Part shown: positions 32,134 through 41,349 of the stretch, one piece after another
How the letters are laid out: each line of letters begins with the position of its first letter
Position numbering within the stretch: position 1 is the first letter of the stretch
Assembly: GCA_964396265.1 (NCBI GenBank)
Contig: CAYNEM010000002.1
Coordinates: 1-64,000 of the forward strand
Reading direction: 5' to 3'
DNA from: EA-27 sp964396265
Lineage (GTDB): Archaea > Thermoplasmatota > Thermoplasmata > RBG-16-68-12 > EA-27
DNA: 64,000 bases
The notes under the pieces: generated by a model
Seen by the model: only the letters and a program-made list of their open reading frames with translations
Database searches by the model: none
Told to the model about the DNA's origin: nothing
Program-made: the position numbers and the translations under genes

Positions 32134-33255
32134 CTAGGCGCGTATCGGGTGGACCTTCGTCTCGTGGTAGCCCTGAATGACGAACAGGTACTCCTTCTCC
32201 GCGAACCGAAGGTCCAGCCCCGGGTCCCCGGTGTCGACACGGAGCGCAGGGGTGTGGCGCAGCTTGTCCGGCGTCGCGACGACGAGGATGTTCCCGAGAC
32301 CGATACGGTTCACGACCTGCGGGGAGACCTCGAGGTTGCCGCGTCCCAGGACGAACCCTTGCGCCCCGATCGGGCTCAGGACGAGTTTGGCGGCAGTGTG
32401 GGCGGCGAGAACGCGGAGGATCCCCGACTCATCCAGGTCCGCGGCCACGAGGCGCTTCCCACGGACCGCATCGACCCCGAGCAGTGTGCCCGTGACCCCG
32501 AGCCTCTCCTTCACGTGATGGAGCGTGCCTCCGGGTCCGAGCAGGTACAGCACTTCCGGATTCTCCTCCATCTCTTCGACCATGTGGTCCGCGATTCCGT
32601 CCCGGGCGTCCTGCTCCGGCAGCTCCTCGAACGACATCTTCCCCGTCTGAATCAGGGTGGGCTCGTGAAGCGTTTTCGCGATCGCGAAGGGGCGGACGAC
32701 CCACTCGCCCCGGCGGTATTTCTCCTCGTCCACATCCAGGATCTCCGCCTCCACGATGGCGGTCGTCCCTTCAACGAAGTCGGCGAGAATCGCCGCTACG
32801 CTCGCAGGATGCAGGCCGAACACCGCACTGTGCATCTTCACCCCGGACGGGACCCCGAGGATCGGGAGCTTCGCGCCGACCACAGACGCAACGTCACGGG
32901 CCGTTCCGTCGCCGCCGACGAAGACGACGAGTTCGACGCCGCGCGCGAGGAACTCCCGGCAGGCGTTCTCGGTGTCCTTGGCGGTGGTCGGGGACCCGCA
33001 TCGGGAGGCGACCTCCGCCGCCACTCCCGCAGCCTGCAGAACGTCTTCCCCCATGGGCCCGCTGGCGGTTACCCATCCGATCGCGATCGCCTGGGGCATC
33101 GATTGCAACGCCTTCAGCATCTCCTCTGCTTTCGAGGGGGCCGCGGGCGTGGCACCGCGGCGGCGGGCCTCCTCCACCGCGCCGTCTGTCCCCTTCAGGC
33201 CCACGCGCCCGCCCATCCCCGCGATGGGGTTTACCAGGAAGGCGACGCGGCGCAT
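32134..33255 (-). CDS. ATP-NAD kinase-like protein (NadK/AcoX type)
   Basis: A 373-residue kinase-like protein. It starts RRVAFLVNPIAGMGGRVGLK and carries the diacylglycerol/NAD-kinase nucleotide motif VGGDGTARD (GGDGT at 114-118). The C-terminal region has GPGGTLHHVKERLG and SPIGAQGFVLGRGN, as in the archaeal AcoX-type branch of the ATP-NAD kinase family. It may make NADP or phosphorylate another small molecule. A TATA box 25 bp upstream of the ATG at 33255 shows that the 36 residues read further upstream are not translated. Confidence 0.82.
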   Translation of the reverse strand: MRRVAFLVNPIAGMGGRVGLKGTDGAVEEARRRGATPAAPSKAEEMLKALQSMPQAIAIGWVTASGPMGEDVLQAAGVAAEVASRCGSPTTAKDTENACREFLARGVELVVFVGGDGTARDVASVVGAKLPILGVPSGVKMHSAVFGLHPASVAAILADFVEGTTAIVEAEILDVDEEKYRRGEWVVRPFAIAKTLHEPTLIQTGKMSFEELPEQDARDGIADHMVEEMEENPEVLYLLGPGGTLHHVKERLGVTGTLLGVDAVRGKRLVAADLDESGILRVLAAHTAAKLVLSPIGAQGFVLGRGNLEVSPQVVNRIGLGNILVVATPDKLRHTPALRVDTGDPGLDLRFAEKEYLFVIQGYHETKVHPIRA

Positions 33256-33276
33256 TGGATACCCGTACCGAATCGC

Positions 33277-33284
33277 TCTATTTG
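33277..33284 (-). promoter_or_regulatory. TATA box of the NAD-kinase-like gene
   Basis: Minus-strand CCAAATAGA, 22-30 bp before the ATG at 33255, implies a leaderless transcript and fixes the start. Confidence 0.55.
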
Positions 33285-33411
33285 GCGGTTCGGGGATCAG
33301 CGAAGAGGGTTCGCGATTGCCACCTCTATCCGGATTACGTGACGGACACGATCCGCGACCCATCGATACAGAGCAGGATGAAGCTGTAGTCCGTCCTATA
33401 CCCCTGCTCGG

Positions 33412-34374
33412 TCAGGCAAGCCGGAGATGCAGAACGTATCCGGCGACGGCAATCAGCGGCAGGGCCAGGAGGACCGGGGCGATGACGACGGCAACGGAGA
33501 GCCCTGTCGCGATCCCCAGCTGGATCACCGCCAATTCGTTCTTCGTGACGCTCGCGGGGTCTGCGGGGCGCGTGCGGATGTGCGCCACGACGGCGATCGC
33601 CGCGAACGGCACCGCCGCCAGAAACGGCGGAGACCAGACCGCAAGGACCCCGAATCCTGCGAGGGCAGCGAGCGCGTACGCAACGGTGTAGGCCTTGCCG
33701 GCCTTCCGCCCCAGGAAGGCGACCGTCGTTCGCTTCGGCGGCGTCGCCGCAAGATCCGCCTCGACGTCCAGGTAGTGGTGCATCAGGAGCATCGCCACGC
33801 ACACGCACGCGTACGCCACCGCGGCAACGATCGCCGCCGCGGAGATCGTCAGCGTCTGGATGTAATAGCCACCGAGGACACACAGGAGGACCCCGAGGAA
33901 GCCTCCGGACAGCTCCCCCGCGAACGGCCGGTACGCCGTGCGGACGGGCGGCATCGTGTAGAGCAGTCCGGAGAGGTAACCAGGCAGGACGAACGCGAGG
34001 ACCGCCCAAGTGCGCGCTGCAACGAGATACGACGTTAGTATCGCAATCAGGGCGCTCGAGGCGGCGAACACCGCCCAGAGCCCTCGCACCGTGAGGAGGC
34101 CACGGTTCAGCACCTTGCTTCCGCCGGACAGCGCCCGGGGAACGTCCGCTCGGTCCGTCCCACTCTTCCAGTCGTAAATCTCGTTCACCGAGTGCGTCGC
34201 GAAGCCTTGCACGAGGGTCGCGATCGCTAGCGTCGCGAGGAACCACCGCCAGTCGAGGACGCCGGTCTCATGGAACGCCAGCGCGGTCCCTAGGATGACC
34301 GCCGTGAACGACCACAGGAGGACGGGGATGAGTCGGAACTCGAGGAACACCCCGAGCGCACGCGGATACCGCAC
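33412..34374 (-). CDS. UbiA-family prenyltransferase
   Basis: A 320-residue membrane enzyme with about nine helices. The first prenyl-diphosphate/Mg site is NEIYDWKSGTD (Asn64 to Asp74). The second is DVEADLAATPPKRTT in the loop after the sixth helix. ALSGGSKVLNRGLL and the overall spacing resemble the MenA branch, which attaches a polyprenyl chain to dihydroxynaphthoate in menaquinone synthesis. Lipid-forming UbiA enzymes of archaea are the alternative. No other menaquinone or lipid gene is adjacent, so the acceptor is unresolved. Confidence 0.82.
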   Translation of the reverse strand: MRYPRALGVFLEFRLIPVLLWSFTAVILGTALAFHETGVLDWRWFLATLAIATLVQGFATHSVNEIYDWKSGTDRADVPRALSGGSKVLNRGLLTVRGLWAVFAASSALIAILTSYLVAARTWAVLAFVLPGYLSGLLYTMPPVRTAYRPFAGELSGGFLGVLLCVLGGYYIQTLTISAAAIVAAVAYACVCVAMLLMHHYLDVEADLAATPPKRTTVAFLGRKAGKAYTVAYALAALAGFGVLAVWSPPFLAAVPFAAIAVVAHIRTRPADPASVTKNELAVIQLGIATGLSVAVVIAPVLLALPLIAVAGYVLHLRLA

Positions 34375-34481
34375 GGCCTTCGAAGTCGAGCCGCGGCATT
34401 AACGGTTTTGCCCAAGCGGCGAGGCCGCGACCGACCCCCGACAAAGGTTCATAGGACCTCCGCTATCGAGCCGCGGGTCCC

Positions 34482-34808
34482 TTGGACAAGCGTCTGTGGC
34501 ATCTCATCGTCGGGACGCGCGGCGGGCTGAACCGCGCGAAGATCATCCACCTCCTCAGGGCGAGGCCGTACAATGCGAACGCGCTGGCGGCGACGATGAA
34601 GCTGGACTACAAGACCGTCCGGCACCACCTGAAGGTGCTAATCGAGAACAACATCGTGATGGCCTCCCGGGACCAGACGTACGGGACGTTGTATTTTCTG
34701 ACGCCACGGCTGCAGACCCACTTCCAGGACTTCCTGGACATATGGGATAAGGTTAAAGAGGCGGAGAAAAAGATGAGCGAGGTGCCGAGCAATGAGCGTA
34801 CACACTAG
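34482..34808 (+). CDS. ArsR-like winged-helix transcriptional regulator
   Basis: A 108-residue DNA-binding protein: NRAKIIHLLRARPYNANALA, then the recognition helix in MKLDYKTVRHHLKVLIENNI, then a wing with GTLYFLT, and a C-terminal helix. TTG start about 30 bp after AGGTTCATAG (34445-34454), a weak TATA box. The gene overlaps the following membrane-protein gene by 17 bases, a pairing that suggests the regulator senses or controls that membrane protein. Confidence 0.82.
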   Translation: MDKRLWHLIVGTRGGLNRAKIIHLLRARPYNANALAATMKLDYKTVRHHLKVLIENNIVMASRDQTYGTLYFLTPRLQTHFQDFLDIWDKVKEAEKKMSEVPSNERTH

Positions 34809-35091
34809 TTTCTGGATCGCGAACATGGTCCTGAGCGCCGCCAGCGTGATCGTCCTTTCCGGGCTTCTCTTGGTCTACGCGAAGAACTTCCGCTCGATCA
34901 AGAGCACGTTCTCCATCGGGCTCGTCCTGTTCGGGGTCCTCTTCCTCATCCAGAATATCGCGTCCGTGGGCCTCTACATGGCGATGGCGGCATCGGGGAA
35001 ATACGGCCTCGATATGGCGGTGCCCATGCTAGCGCTGAACGTGACGCAGCTCGTGGGGTTCGGGGTCCTGTTCCGGGTCTCGTGGCAATAG
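34792..35091 (+). CDS. Three-helix membrane protein paired with an HTH regulator
   Basis: A 99-residue protein with three membrane segments (about 8-29, 38-62 and 75-95) joined by short loops, the first loop basic (YAKNFRSIKSTF). Small membrane proteins in this position behind an HTH gene are frequent in Euryarchaeota, but no function is known to me. The overlapping genes are certainly cotranscribed. Confidence 0.7.
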   Translation: MSVHTSFWIANMVLSAASVIVLSGLLLVYAKNFRSIKSTFSIGLVLFGVLFLIQNIASVGLYMAMAASGKYGLDMAVPMLALNVTQLVGFGVLFRVSWQ

Positions 35092-35220
35092 ACGGCGGGC
35101 TCAAAGCTCGAAGAGGTCTCGCGCGGGAACGGGACCCAGTCGCCACCACAAGGCGCGTCGCGAGGCTTCTACGGCGACCACCGCCAAAACGTTCATGGCG
35201 GACCCTCGATTCCGGCGCGC

Positions 35221-36567
35221 GTGACCTCCGAACCGACCGAGCGACGAGCGCTCCGCCGCGAGATCCTGAGCCTCGCGTGGCCCGTGATCGTGGCGAATTT
35301 TCTTCAGGTGCTCGCCGTCACAATCGACCTCGTCATGGTCGGGCGCATCGGGGTCACGGAACTCAACGCGGTGGGTATCGGCGGGAACATCGTCTTCTTC
35401 ACGTTCGTGGTCATGATCGGCATTACCTCCGGCACAATCGCGCTCGTTGCCCGCTCGACCGGGGCGAGGAACAAACGCGAGGCGGACCACTTCCTGTCTC
35501 AGAGCCTCGTCTCGGGCGTCCTGCTCTCGTTGCCGATGATGACGGTGGGGCTCCTCTTCTCGGGCCTCCTGGTCGGCCCGTTCTCCCCCACCCCCGAGAT
35601 CCAGGCGCTAGCGGCGGACTACGTGTCCATCATCTTCCTGAGCGTACCCTTCCTGTTCGTCATCTTCATTTCAAACGCGGCGTTGCGCGCGGCGGGCGAC
35701 ACGAAGACGCCCCTGATCATCGGCGTCATCGAGAACATCATCAACTTCGGGATCAACTACACGCTGGTCTTCGGCAACTTCGGCTTCCCGGCCCTCGGAG
35801 TCCGTGGGGCGGCGATCGGTACGGCGATCTCCTACTTCGTCGGCGCGGTCCTGTTCCTCGCGCTCTTCGCCGACCGTCGGCTCCGCGTGGGGATCCGGCG
35901 GGAGAGGCCTTTCGTGAACTGGCCCTCGATTCGGCGCCTCCTCCGCATCGGGATTCCCGCCGCTACCGAGCAGTTCGCGTTCCAGCTGGGGATCCTCATC
36001 TGGATCGTGTTCGTCGTCAGCTTCGGCTCGGACGCGCTGGCGGCGCACCAGATCGGACTGCGCGTGCAGTCATTCGCGTTCATGCCGGGCCTCGGACTGA
36101 GCATTGCGTCCTCCGCGCTCGTCGGCCAGAACCTCGGTGCGAAGCTCCCCGACCGGGCGGAGCGCAGTGCGCGGGAGTCCACGAAACTGTCCATCTTGGT
36201 CATGGGGGTCATCGCCGCGTTCAACTTCGTGTTCGCGCCGTGGATCGCGCTCGCGTTCGCCGAGCCCGGAGCCGCGGTCGATCTGGCGGTGCTGTTCATC
36301 CGACTCCATGCGATTTCGATTCCCGCGGTGGGCGCGTTCTTCACACTGTCCGGATCCCTGCGAGGCGCAGGCGACACGAGATGGCCGCTCTACGCGTCCC
36401 TCGTTGGCACGTACATCGTCCGCCTGCCGCTCTCCGCCTTCCTCGGATACACGATGGGGCTCGGCCTGTTCGGCGTGTGGGTTGCCCTCCCGATCGAGTA
36501 CTACCTCCGCGCCCTGATCATCATCCCGCGGTTCAACGGCGGGGCTTGGAAGGCGACCGTGGTCTGA
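35221..36567 (+). CDS. MATE-family multidrug/solute exporter
   Basis: A 448-residue transporter with 12 predicted helices in two repeats. Family features include LAWPVIVANFLQVLAVTIDL with VMVGRIG in helix 1, GRIGVTELNAVGIG, and in the second half FGSDALAAHQIGLRVQSFAFMPG-type sequence and ALVGQNLGA. It should export organic cations or metabolites in exchange for H+ or Na+. GTG start. The 129-bp gap before it shows no gene. Confidence 0.9.
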   Translation: MTSEPTERRALRREILSLAWPVIVANFLQVLAVTIDLVMVGRIGVTELNAVGIGGNIVFFTFVVMIGITSGTIALVARSTGARNKREADHFLSQSLVSGVLLSLPMMTVGLLFSGLLVGPFSPTPEIQALAADYVSIIFLSVPFLFVIFISNAALRAAGDTKTPLIIGVIENIINFGINYTLVFGNFGFPALGVRGAAIGTAISYFVGAVLFLALFADRRLRVGIRRERPFVNWPSIRRLLRIGIPAATEQFAFQLGILIWIVFVVSFGSDALAAHQIGLRVQSFAFMPGLGLSIASSALVGQNLGAKLPDRAERSARESTKLSILVMGVIAAFNFVFAPWIALAFAEPGAAVDLAVLFIRLHAISIPAVGAFFTLSGSLRGAGDTRWPLYASLVGTYIVRLPLSAFLGYTMGLGLFGVWVALPIEYYLRALIIIPRFNGGAWKATVV

Positions 36568-36641
36568 CTGCGGAGCCTGGTCGACGAGGCCCGACCCGCC
36601 TCCTCTTATAGCCTCGCGACGTTGCGCGCGCCGGACGCGCC

Positions 36642-37616
36642 ATGGAGTACCGTCGCCTGGGGGACACCGAACTCGAGGTCTCCGCGATCGGACTGGCCGC
36701 GTGGCCCCTGAGCACCTCCGCCTGGAAGGGCGACGACGGGGAGGCCCTCGCGTTCCTCCAGAAGGCGTACGACCTAGGAATCAACTTCTTCGACACGGCA
36801 GACGTGGACGGACACGGGAAGGGCGAGGAGCTCCTGGGGAAGGCGTTCGCGGGGAACCGCGAACTCGTCGTCCTCGCGACGAAGTTCGGATACGACTTCT
36901 ACAACGATCCCTCGGCAAGTGGCGTCGCGGGCTCGCGGCGCTTCGACGCAGACTACGTGCGGTACGCGATCGAGCGGAGCCTCGAACGAATGTCGACGGG
37001 GTACATCGATTTGGTCCAGCTCCACCACCCGACGCTGGAGGCGGTGCACGACGACGCGCTGTTCGCGACGCTCGAGGCCCTTCAGTCCGAGGGCAAGATC
37101 AAGTGTTTCGGAGCCGTCCTTGGACCGGGGCTCGGGCACCACGACGAGGGCGTCCTCGCGATGCGCAAGCGGGGCGCGAAGACCCTCTCGACGATCTACA
37201 ACATGTTCGAGCAGGACCCGGGCCGGAAGTTCTTCACGGTCGCCCTCGAGACGATGACTGGCATCCTCCTCCGGAACCCACACGGGAACGGGGTCCTCGA
37301 CGACACGGTGACGGACCCTTCCCAGATCAAGAACGGCGGCTACTATCCCCCGCGGACGGAGGCATGGGCGCGGGAGGCGATCGAGAAGCGGAAGAGGCTC
37401 GAGTGGATCCGGAAGCACGGGATGACGATCGGCCAGGCCGTGCTGCGCGCCTACCTCTGGGAGGAAACGGTGCCGTCCGCGCTCGTCGAGACGCAGAGCG
37501 TGGAGCAACTGAAGGAGTTCTGCGAGGCCATGGACAAGCCTGGCTTCGTGCGCGAGGAGATCGCGGAGATCGCAGAACAATACCGCCGGAACTTCGACGT
37601 TCCTAAGGCGGCATGA
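36642..37616 (+). CDS. Aldo/keto reductase lacking the catalytic tyrosine
   Basis: A 324-residue TIM-barrel aldo/keto reductase. Present are the N-terminal MEYRRLGDTELEVSAIGLA, Asp51 in FFDTAD, Lys in VLATKFGYD, and His in QLHHPT. The catalytic Tyr, expected as DTADxYGxGxSEELLG, is Asp56 here (DTADVDGHGKGEELLG), a one-base change from TAC to GAC. The NADPH-binding end, with IGQAVLRAYLWEE, is divergent but recognisable. It may be inactive, use another acid, or have a changed reaction. TATA-like CTCTTATAG lies at 36602-36610. The next gene starts two bases after the stop. Confidence 0.85.
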   Translation: MEYRRLGDTELEVSAIGLAAWPLSTSAWKGDDGEALAFLQKAYDLGINFFDTADVDGHGKGEELLGKAFAGNRELVVLATKFGYDFYNDPSASGVAGSRRFDADYVRYAIERSLERMSTGYIDLVQLHHPTLEAVHDDALFATLEALQSEGKIKCFGAVLGPGLGHHDEGVLAMRKRGAKTLSTIYNMFEQDPGRKFFTVALETMTGILLRNPHGNGVLDDTVTDPSQIKNGGYYPPRTEAWAREAIEKRKRLEWIRKHGMTIGQAVLRAYLWEETVPSALVETQSVEQLKEFCEAMDKPGFVREEIAEIAEQYRRNFDVPKAA

Positions 37617-37617
37617 G

Positions 37618-38124
37618 ATGCACATCGGGTTCCTCGACGCTCAAGGACGCCTGTACGACTTGAACTTCCGGACATTGAAGCGCCGCCTGCGAGACTCGGA
37701 TGGCGAGTGGGACCTGGCTACGGGCGAGGCGATCAGCGGCGAGGTCTCCATCGAGGCCGCGATGTTCGTCGAGACGGATCGACCCCATCTGCTGATGCGG
37801 CCGACGAGCGGGTCGGCCCTCACGACGGACCGTCGCCTGATCTTCGTCGCCGGGACCTCCGTCCCCAGAAGCGCCGAGGAGCCCACGACGTTCCAGGTGG
37901 CCATCCACGTGCCGCGGACCGCAGTCGACCATCTCCTTCGCGAGGCGGGAGGCCGCGAGATTGTGGAAGTGCGAAAGGCGGAGGTCCGAGAGGTCCTCGA
38001 GGCGAAGGCAGAACTCACCCTCCGCGCACAAGGCCCGTGGATCGGAGGGAGCACCGCCGGATTCCTCGTCGTCCTGCGCCCGGCGAACGCCGCCAGAAAC
38101 GCAATCTCTCCGCTCGGCCTGTAG
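37618..38124 (+). CDS. Unrecognised soluble protein behind the aldo/keto reductase
   Basis: A 168-residue protein with no signal peptide or membrane segment. It has an N-terminal beta-like region (IGFLDAQGRLYDLNF), a middle segment ALTTDRRLIFVAGTS that resembles the conserved strand of PH-like membrane-associated domains, and a C-terminal strand/helix region. It follows the reductase stop by one base, so the two are an operon. The PH-like resemblance is weak inference. Confidence 0.6.
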   Translation: MHIGFLDAQGRLYDLNFRTLKRRLRDSDGEWDLATGEAISGEVSIEAAMFVETDRPHLLMRPTSGSALTTDRRLIFVAGTSVPRSAEEPTTFQVAIHVPRTAVDHLLREAGGREIVEVRKAEVREVLEAKAELTLRAQGPWIGGSTAGFLVVLRPANAARNAISPLGL

Positions 38125-38202
38125 ACGCGGGGCAACACGGGCGGCTCCCGGCGCTACAAAAGGGTTATACGCGGTGTGCCGGCTGGCCTCACCGAGGCTC
38201 CC

Positions 38203-38331
38203 ATGTCCTACGATCTCGGTGTCCTGAACCTCGCGGGTGGTCGGAAGAAGAGCAAGAAGAAACTGTACATGGCCGTCGCGGTCATCGCGATTGTCGTGGT
38301 TGTCGCCCTGCTCTACTTCGTCGTCCTCTGA
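38203..38331 (+). CDS. 42-residue single-helix membrane microprotein
   Basis: It reads MSYDLGVLNLAGG, then a Lys/Arg cluster (RKKSKKK), then one membrane helix of about 20 Val/Ala/Ile-rich residues ending FVVL. The pattern predicts a cytoplasmic N-terminus with the helix in the membrane. GGGTTATAC at 38162-38170 is a TATA-like element about 35 bp before the ATG. No family known to me; its positive-inside layout and promoter support it. Confidence 0.55.
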   Translation: MSYDLGVLNLAGGRKKSKKKLYMAVAVIAIVVVVALLYFVVL

Positions 38332-38427
38332 ACGACATAGAATCCCGCCATGCTGAAGCATGTCGCGGCGTGATATTCCGGACGGAACCTTCATTATGAT
38401 CGCTCCCCACCCGAGGCTAGGCGCTCT

Positions 38428-38691
38428 TTGGAGCCCCTCCATCTCGACGACGCGTGTTGGGTCCTTCTGAAGTCTCTCGCGGACGCGCCGAAGACCCCAC
38501 AGATGCTTGCCCGCATCCACAACCTCCCGACGGCGGCCTGCTGGAAGCGCGTCCGGTTCCTGGAGGGCCTCGGGTTGATCCACGTCGCCCTGACGTTCCT
38601 CACGCGCGAGGGCGAGATCCTCTACTTCTATCAGCGGTCGAACGAGGCCATCGCGATCGACACCGGGGAGGAACCCCGCGCGCATCTCTAG
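38428..38691 (+). CDS. Small winged-helix DNA-binding protein
   Basis: An 87-residue protein: VLLKSLADAPKTPQMLARIH, then the recognition helix around LPTAACWKRVRFLEGLGLI and a wing ending ILYFYQRS. TTG start about 33 bp after TCATTATGA (38391-38399), so probably leaderless. It lies between the membrane microprotein and the BNR surface protein and could regulate either. Confidence 0.72.
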   Translation: MEPLHLDDACWVLLKSLADAPKTPQMLARIHNLPTAACWKRVRFLEGLGLIHVALTFLTREGEILYFYQRSNEAIAIDTGEEPRAHL

Positions 38692-38754
38692 GCCGTGGCT
38701 TACGAATCGGGAATAGCTTCAAAGAGGTGCTCTTCATCCTAACCTCGGGGTACG

Positions 38755-41310
38755 ATGAGGGGCAGGGTATTCGCCGCATTGTTCGTCGCCCTTCTCACCC
38801 TCGCGCTTCTCCCTCTCGGCCTCGCAGAGCAGGACTCGCCGCGAGCTCTCGACGCGCCTTTCTCCCCCAACGTCCGTGTGAATTCGGGGAACCCGACCTA
38901 CCTGTACCAGGTCGAGCCGACGATGGCGATTAACTCCCAGGGACGGATCTTCGTCGGCTGGAAGGAGGCGTTCACGCACGACGGCGCCGGCCAACGCGTT
39001 TCGTTCTCTTATTCTGCGGATGGTGGCACGACGTGGGCGCCAAGCGTCTTCGCGCCTCTCAACCGAACGACACGCCAGTCCGATCCGTGGCTCTCCATCA
39101 CCGATGATGACCGCGTCTTCTACACCCGCCTCGAGTTCAACAATGCCTTCACCGTAAGCGGGATCACGGTCTCGAACACCACCGACGGAGTCGCGTGGGG
39201 AACTCCATTCTACTACAGCGACTCACCGATGTTTGCCGACAAGGAAACCGCGGCGCACGATGCCGCCGGAAACCTGTACTGGGCGTGGAACACAGACTCG
39301 AGCGTGCAGGACATCGTTGTGACGCGCTCCGACGACGGCGGGAGGACTTGGTCGTCCGAGGCTTCCGTCCCCGACCCTGGTGACGGCGTGATCGGCGCGT
39401 TCGTGAAGGTCCATCCGGACGGCACCGTCCTCCTGGTGTGGTGGTCCTACTTCACCAACGACGTCTGGTTCGACCGCTCGTTCGATGGCGGCGCCTCCTG
39501 GGGCACGGACATTCGAGTGAACGACATCCCGGGCTCTGCGGGAGGTTACGACGGGTCGGATTGGATACTCCCTCTGCCATCCATGGCGGTCGCTTCGAAC
39601 GGCGCCGTCTATGTCGTGTGGCCCGACTACCGCGGAGGGAATCACGACATCATGTTCTCCCGATCCATGGATCGAGGGACGACCTGGTCCCCGACGGTTC
39701 GACTCAACGACGATTCGACGACGGCGGATCAGTGGATGCCGGATTTGGCCGTAGACCCCTTCGGGGGCGTCCACGTCGCATGGATGGACACCAGGAACGG
39801 CGTGAACGACGTTTACTACGTGAACTCGACGGACGGTGGCGCGACCTGGGGGCCGAACGTCCGCGTGACGGACATGGGAACACCGCTCAGCTTCTGGAGG
39901 CCCGGGGATTACCTCGCGATCGAATCGGACCGCTTTGGCGGCATCCACGTCGTTTGGACCGATGGACGGCTGGCCGACCTCGACATCTTCTATTCGAAGC
40001 TGGCGAAGACGACGACCGTCACCGTGGACACGATCCCGGGGGGCCGCATCGTCGAGGTCGAGGGAGTCTTGCGAACGGCTCCCTGGGCTTTCGAGTGCGA
40101 GGTCGGTCGGTACTACACGATCGCGGCGCCGACCCCCCAGGGGGGAAGCCCCACGCGCTACACGTTCTCTCTCTGGTCCGACGCAGGCGCGCAGACGCAC
40201 CAGTTCCTGTGCGCGTCCCCGGAGACATACCTCGCCGTCTTCCTTGTCGAACACGAACTCTCGATCTCCACCTCGCCGCCAAACCTAGAGTTCGTAATCG
40301 ACGGCATCTCCTACACCACCTCGTCCACGCTCTGGAGGCTTGAGGGTTCCGGGGCGATCGTGGACACCCCGTCGCCCCAGGGGGGTGGCACGACGCGGTA
40401 CACCTTCGCCTCGTGGTCCGACGGAGGCCTTCGCTCGCATGCGGTCGTGGTCAGCGGCCCGATGACCCTCATCGCCTCCTTCCAGACGCAATTCTTCCTC
40501 GAGGTCTCGTCCCCGTACGGAACCGTCTCGTGCGATTCCCCCGACTGCTGGTACGTCGCGAATGCGACCGCGAACTTCGTCGTCTCGCCGCTCCTCGCGC
40601 ACGGAACCCCGGGCACGCGGTACGTCTTCACGGGTTGGCTGGGAGATTCCAGCGAAACGACCGCTGCCGCCAGCGTCCTCATGGACGGGCCTCGCGTCGT
40701 CGGCGCCGTTTGGGAAACGGAACACGAGTTGACAGTCGCCTCCCCGCACGGGACCGCCGCCGGAGCCGGCTGGTATCGTGCCAAGTCGGACGTATCGTTC
40801 TCCGTTTCGCCGACGACTGTCGACGGGTCGCCGGGCACCCGATACGTCTTCCAGGCGTGGACGGGGGCCTCCACCGCCAACACCTCCGGCGCGAGCGTCC
40901 GGATGGACGGGCCGCGCACGGTGACTGCCGCCTGGGGGACCGAGGTCGAGCTCACGATCGTCTCCACCTACGGGACTCCCATCGGGGCGGGCTGGCATCC
41001 CCAGGCTGCCCTGGTCAACGTGAGCGTCGAGGCGGAGGTGACGATCAATGGAACGACGTATCGCTTCGCGGGTTGGACCGGCGACGTGGAGAGCGCTGAC
41101 CCGGCGTTCGGCACACTCATGACCGGCCCCAAGCGGATCGTGGCGGTATGGGTCGAGGTCCCCCGGCCGCAGACGGGACCGGGCCTCTCCGTGCTCGATT
41201 GGTGGGCGTGGCTGATCGCCCTCGCGGTGATCCTCATGCTGATCGTCCTGTTCGCCTGGCGGCGACGCCGGAAGGAGGAGGACCCTCCGCCGCCACCAAC
41301 GGGCGAGTGA
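38755..41310 (+). CDS. Secreted, membrane-anchored BNR/sialidase-fold protein with beta repeats
   Basis: An 851-residue surface protein. Signal peptide about 1-24. A BNR beta-propeller (about 40-420) has at least five Asp boxes such as SADGGTTW, SDDGGRTW, SFDGGASW, SMDRGTTW and STDGGATW. About five repeats of roughly 75 residues (about 425-815) follow, each with GTRYVFTGW-like and VxAxW strands, resembling InlB-B/Flg_new-type stalk repeats. A membrane helix (about 818-838), RRRRK and a Pro-rich cytoplasmic tail close it. The propeller may bind or cut a glycan or act as an adhesin; catalytic Arg residues of sialidases are not evident. Confidence 0.82.
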   Translation: MRGRVFAALFVALLTLALLPLGLAEQDSPRALDAPFSPNVRVNSGNPTYLYQVEPTMAINSQGRIFVGWKEAFTHDGAGQRVSFSYSADGGTTWAPSVFAPLNRTTRQSDPWLSITDDDRVFYTRLEFNNAFTVSGITVSNTTDGVAWGTPFYYSDSPMFADKETAAHDAAGNLYWAWNTDSSVQDIVVTRSDDGGRTWSSEASVPDPGDGVIGAFVKVHPDGTVLLVWWSYFTNDVWFDRSFDGGASWGTDIRVNDIPGSAGGYDGSDWILPLPSMAVASNGAVYVVWPDYRGGNHDIMFSRSMDRGTTWSPTVRLNDDSTTADQWMPDLAVDPFGGVHVAWMDTRNGVNDVYYVNSTDGGATWGPNVRVTDMGTPLSFWRPGDYLAIESDRFGGIHVVWTDGRLADLDIFYSKLAKTTTVTVDTIPGGRIVEVEGVLRTAPWAFECEVGRYYTIAAPTPQGGSPTRYTFSLWSDAGAQTHQFLCASPETYLAVFLVEHELSISTSPPNLEFVIDGISYTTSSTLWRLEGSGAIVDTPSPQGGGTTRYTFASWSDGGLRSHAVVVSGPMTLIASFQTQFFLEVSSPYGTVSCDSPDCWYVANATANFVVSPLLAHGTPGTRYVFTGWLGDSSETTAAASVLMDGPRVVGAVWETEHELTVASPHGTAAGAGWYRAKSDVSFSVSPTTVDGSPGTRYVFQAWTGASTANTSGASVRMDGPRTVTAAWGTEVELTIVSTYGTPIGAGWHPQAALVNVSVEAEVTINGTTYRFAGWTGDVESADPAFGTLMTGPKRIVAVWVEVPRPQTGPGLSVLDWWAWLIALAVILMLIVLFAWRRRRKEEDPPPPPTGE

Positions 41311-41349
41311 AGAACCTTTATCGCGCGCGCCCGGTTGCCCTGCGCGACC

